Shown here piece after piece: positions 6,007-7,193 of a stretch of 7,193 nucleotides of DNA. A model generated the notes under the pieces. It was not told the origin of the DNA. It saw nothing but the letters and a program-made list of their open reading frames with translations, and searched no databases. A program made the translations under genes and the position numbers. Source of the stretch: Rhodobacterales bacterium (GTDB lineage: Bacteria > Pseudomonadota > Alphaproteobacteria > Rhodobacterales > Rhodobacteraceae); NCBI GenBank assembly GCA_013298485.1, contig JAAFHS010000120.1, forward strand, positions 1 to 7,193, given 5' to 3'. The first letter of the stretch is position 1; each line of letters opens with the position of its first letter.

Positions 6007-7193
6007 CTAGCTGCTGATCGTTGCGAATCGGGCCGCATTTTCAGGAAATCCGCCTTTTCGGCCTACGCCAACATAGGCCCCGAGCAGACGAAACGCCTGC
6101 CGGCGCGGGATGAGCGGCAAGGCACGTGGTCCGTACGCCGCGACAATGGCGTCGGGATCGTCGAAGATACGGGCGAAGGCAGGCATCAGTTTGCAAAGTT
6201 GCGCCCATGCCACGGGCCCGAGGGCGGCTGCTGCCATGGCACCGGGATACAGGCTTTCAGTGCCGATCCCATGGGTCAGAAGGACGGCATGCCGGGGCAG
6301 CAGCAGATGGTGATAGGTCACATGGCGCACCTGTGCGACGGTGATTCCGGGCAGTCCGGCCGCGGCCAGATGTCCGGCCCGCACGAAAGAGGCGCCGATG
6401 GCCACGCCGTGCTGCGGTGACAGCCACAGATCGGCATCATTGCCCAAGGCCCCTCGCGCAATCCTGATCGGGCGCAAGGCCGGGGTGCCGCACAGCTGAT
6501 GATGGCCGATCCGCCGCCCCCCGGCCCACAGGATGGGCTGATCGCCCTGATCCCGAGTGCAGACCACCATGTCGGGGCGCAGCTGTTCCACCGCGACATC
6601 GCCCGCAGGCGTCAGAACGCGGGTGCCCGCGACAAGGCAGGGAACCCCGATCCGCGCAAGGGACTGCTTGCCCTGCACCTGCGCGGGCGAGATGCCTTCA
6701 AGAACCAGTTGTTCGCCGCCCGGAAACGTCAGGATGGCATTGCCCTGCGCGTCCTGCCCGATGGTGACGTCACGCCAGGTGACAGGCTGTTCCCGGGCAT
6801 TACGCAGATCGCTGACATCCAGCTGATCCAGCGTGCGGCCATTCACCAGCGTCAGATCAAAATCGCTGATCCGATCGGCATCCCCGGCCATTTCGGCGAC
6901 AAAGACATCCGCCCCGGCCCCGCCCGTCAGGCTGTCATTGCCATCGCCGCCCTGCAGCCGGTCCGCGCCATCGCCGCCCGCCAGCGTATCCGCCCCGGCC
7001 CCGCCCTGCAGCGTGTCAGCGCCATCGCCACCCGACAGGCTGTCGGCACCAGAGCCGCCCGTGATCGCATCATCACCCGCATTGCCCGCAAGGAACATGC
7101 CGCCCGTATCGGCAGAGGCGTTGATCACATCCGCATGGGCGGTGCCGCCGATCACCTCGATCCCGGTAAAGCTGCCCGTGCCCGGCAGGCCCT
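6007..7193 (-). CDS. RTX-repeat protein with C-terminal Hint (hedgehog/intein) domain, C-terminal part
   Basis: This is the C-terminal part of a probably secreted calcium-binding protein. The frame is open to the window edge (GLPGTGSFTGIEVIGGTAHADVINA), so the start is missing; 394 whole residues are visible. Numbering from GTG codon 7155, RTX nonapeptides GGxGxDxLx occupy about 33-86, followed by a linker with ADRISDFD, LDQLDVSDL and GGEQLVLEGISPAQV. A Hint_2-type domain then begins at Cys173 (CLVAGTRVLTP). It contains LWLSPQHGV with the block-B-like SPQH at 246-249, VTYHHLLLPRH at 279-289 and HGIGTESLYPG at 295-305. The tail has the usual YGPRALPLI. No C-terminal intein Asn or following extein is seen, so hedgehog-like cleavage before Cys173 is more likely than splicing. 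RTX proteins normally leave by type I secretion; no secretion genes are in view. Stop is TAG at 6009-6007. Confidence 0.88.
   Translation of the reverse strand, partial: GLPGTGSFTGIEVIGGTAHADVINASADTGGMFLAGNAGDDAITGGSGADSLSGGDGADTLQGGAGADTLAGGDGADRLQGGDGNDSLTGGAGADVFVAEMAGDADRISDFDLTLVNGRTLDQLDVSDLRNAREQPVTWRDVTIGQDAQGNAILTFPGGEQLVLEGISPAQVQGKQSLARIGVPCLVAGTRVLTPAGDVAVEQLRPDMVVCTRDQGDQPILWAGGRRIGHHQLCGTPALRPIRIARGALGNDADLWLSPQHGVAIGASFVRAGHLAAAGLPGITVAQVRHVTYHHLLLPRHAVLLTHGIGTESLYPGAMAAAALGPVAWAQLCKLMPAFARIFDDPDAIVAAYGPRALPLIPRRQAFRLLGAYVGVGRKGGFPENAARFATISS
6898..7059 (-). repeat. Six tandem RTX nonapeptide repeats (27-bp units)
   Basis: Six consecutive units (GGSGADSLS, GGDGADTLQ, GGAGADTLA, GGDGADRLQ, GGDGNDSLT, GGAGADVFV) match the calcium-binding GGxGxDxUx consensus. 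A degenerate unit (AGNAGDDAIT) precedes them. Each unit is 27 bases and the DNA copies are similar but not identical. They should fold as a calcium-dependent parallel beta-roll outside the cell. Confidence 0.9.

Noticed and set aside
6007..6639. Hint domain as a true splicing intein
   Set aside because: It is C-terminal in its protein, with no C-terminal His-Asn junction and no C-extein; hedgehog-like or BIL-like processing fits better.
6898..7059. Regular 27-bp repeats as a possible CRISPR or other DNA repeat array
   Set aside because: Units are contiguous without spacers, in frame, and encode RTX GGxGxDxLx nonapeptides.

Overview
The window is a GC-rich bacterial chromosomal segment. Protein style points to an alphaproteobacterium, most likely Rhodobacterales (Roseobacter/Paracoccaceae group). 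The reasons are a PotABCD-type transporter operon with long alphaproteobacterial-style permeases, a secreted RTX protein with a C-terminal Hint_2 domain (a protein type common in roseobacters), and GC-rich third positions. This is inference; there is no rRNA or other taxonomic marker here.

Layout. (1) 1-740, + strand: the 3' part of an AEC-family (auxin efflux carrier-like) transporter whose start lies before the window. (2) 741-878: a convergent intergenic region with two perfect hairpins, one behind each converging unit, and one isolated consensus DnaA box. (3) 5862 down to 879, - strand: a five-gene unit read in the order ATPase (PotA-like), periplasmic binding protein (PotD-like), small secreted DUF2314-type protein, permease 1 (PotB-like, with a large extracytoplasmic insertion), permease 2 (PotC-like). 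(4) 5863-6006: a leader/intergenic region with a perfect 14-bp palindrome and a weak candidate promoter. (5) 7193 down to 6007, - strand: the C-terminal part of an RTX-repeat protein ending in a Hint (hedgehog/intein-type) autoprocessing domain; its start lies beyond the window.

How it works together. The five-gene unit should encode a complete ABC importer for a small, probably cationic, organic solute such as a polyamine. The binding protein captures the substrate in the periplasm, two permeases form the channel, and the ATPase powers it. A strong GC-rich hairpin directly after the binding-protein gene probably lowers expression of the distal genes, giving excess binding protein. The least expected element is the exported DUF2314 protein, embedded between the binding-protein and permease genes and overlapping the permease 1 start by 4 nt (GTGA). 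With the roughly 135-residue periplasmic insertion in permease 1, it suggests an accessory periplasmic component. The RTX-Hint and AEC genes look functionally unrelated to the transporter. I saw no mobile elements, CRISPR arrays, tRNAs or rRNAs, and no clearly new defence or mobile system.
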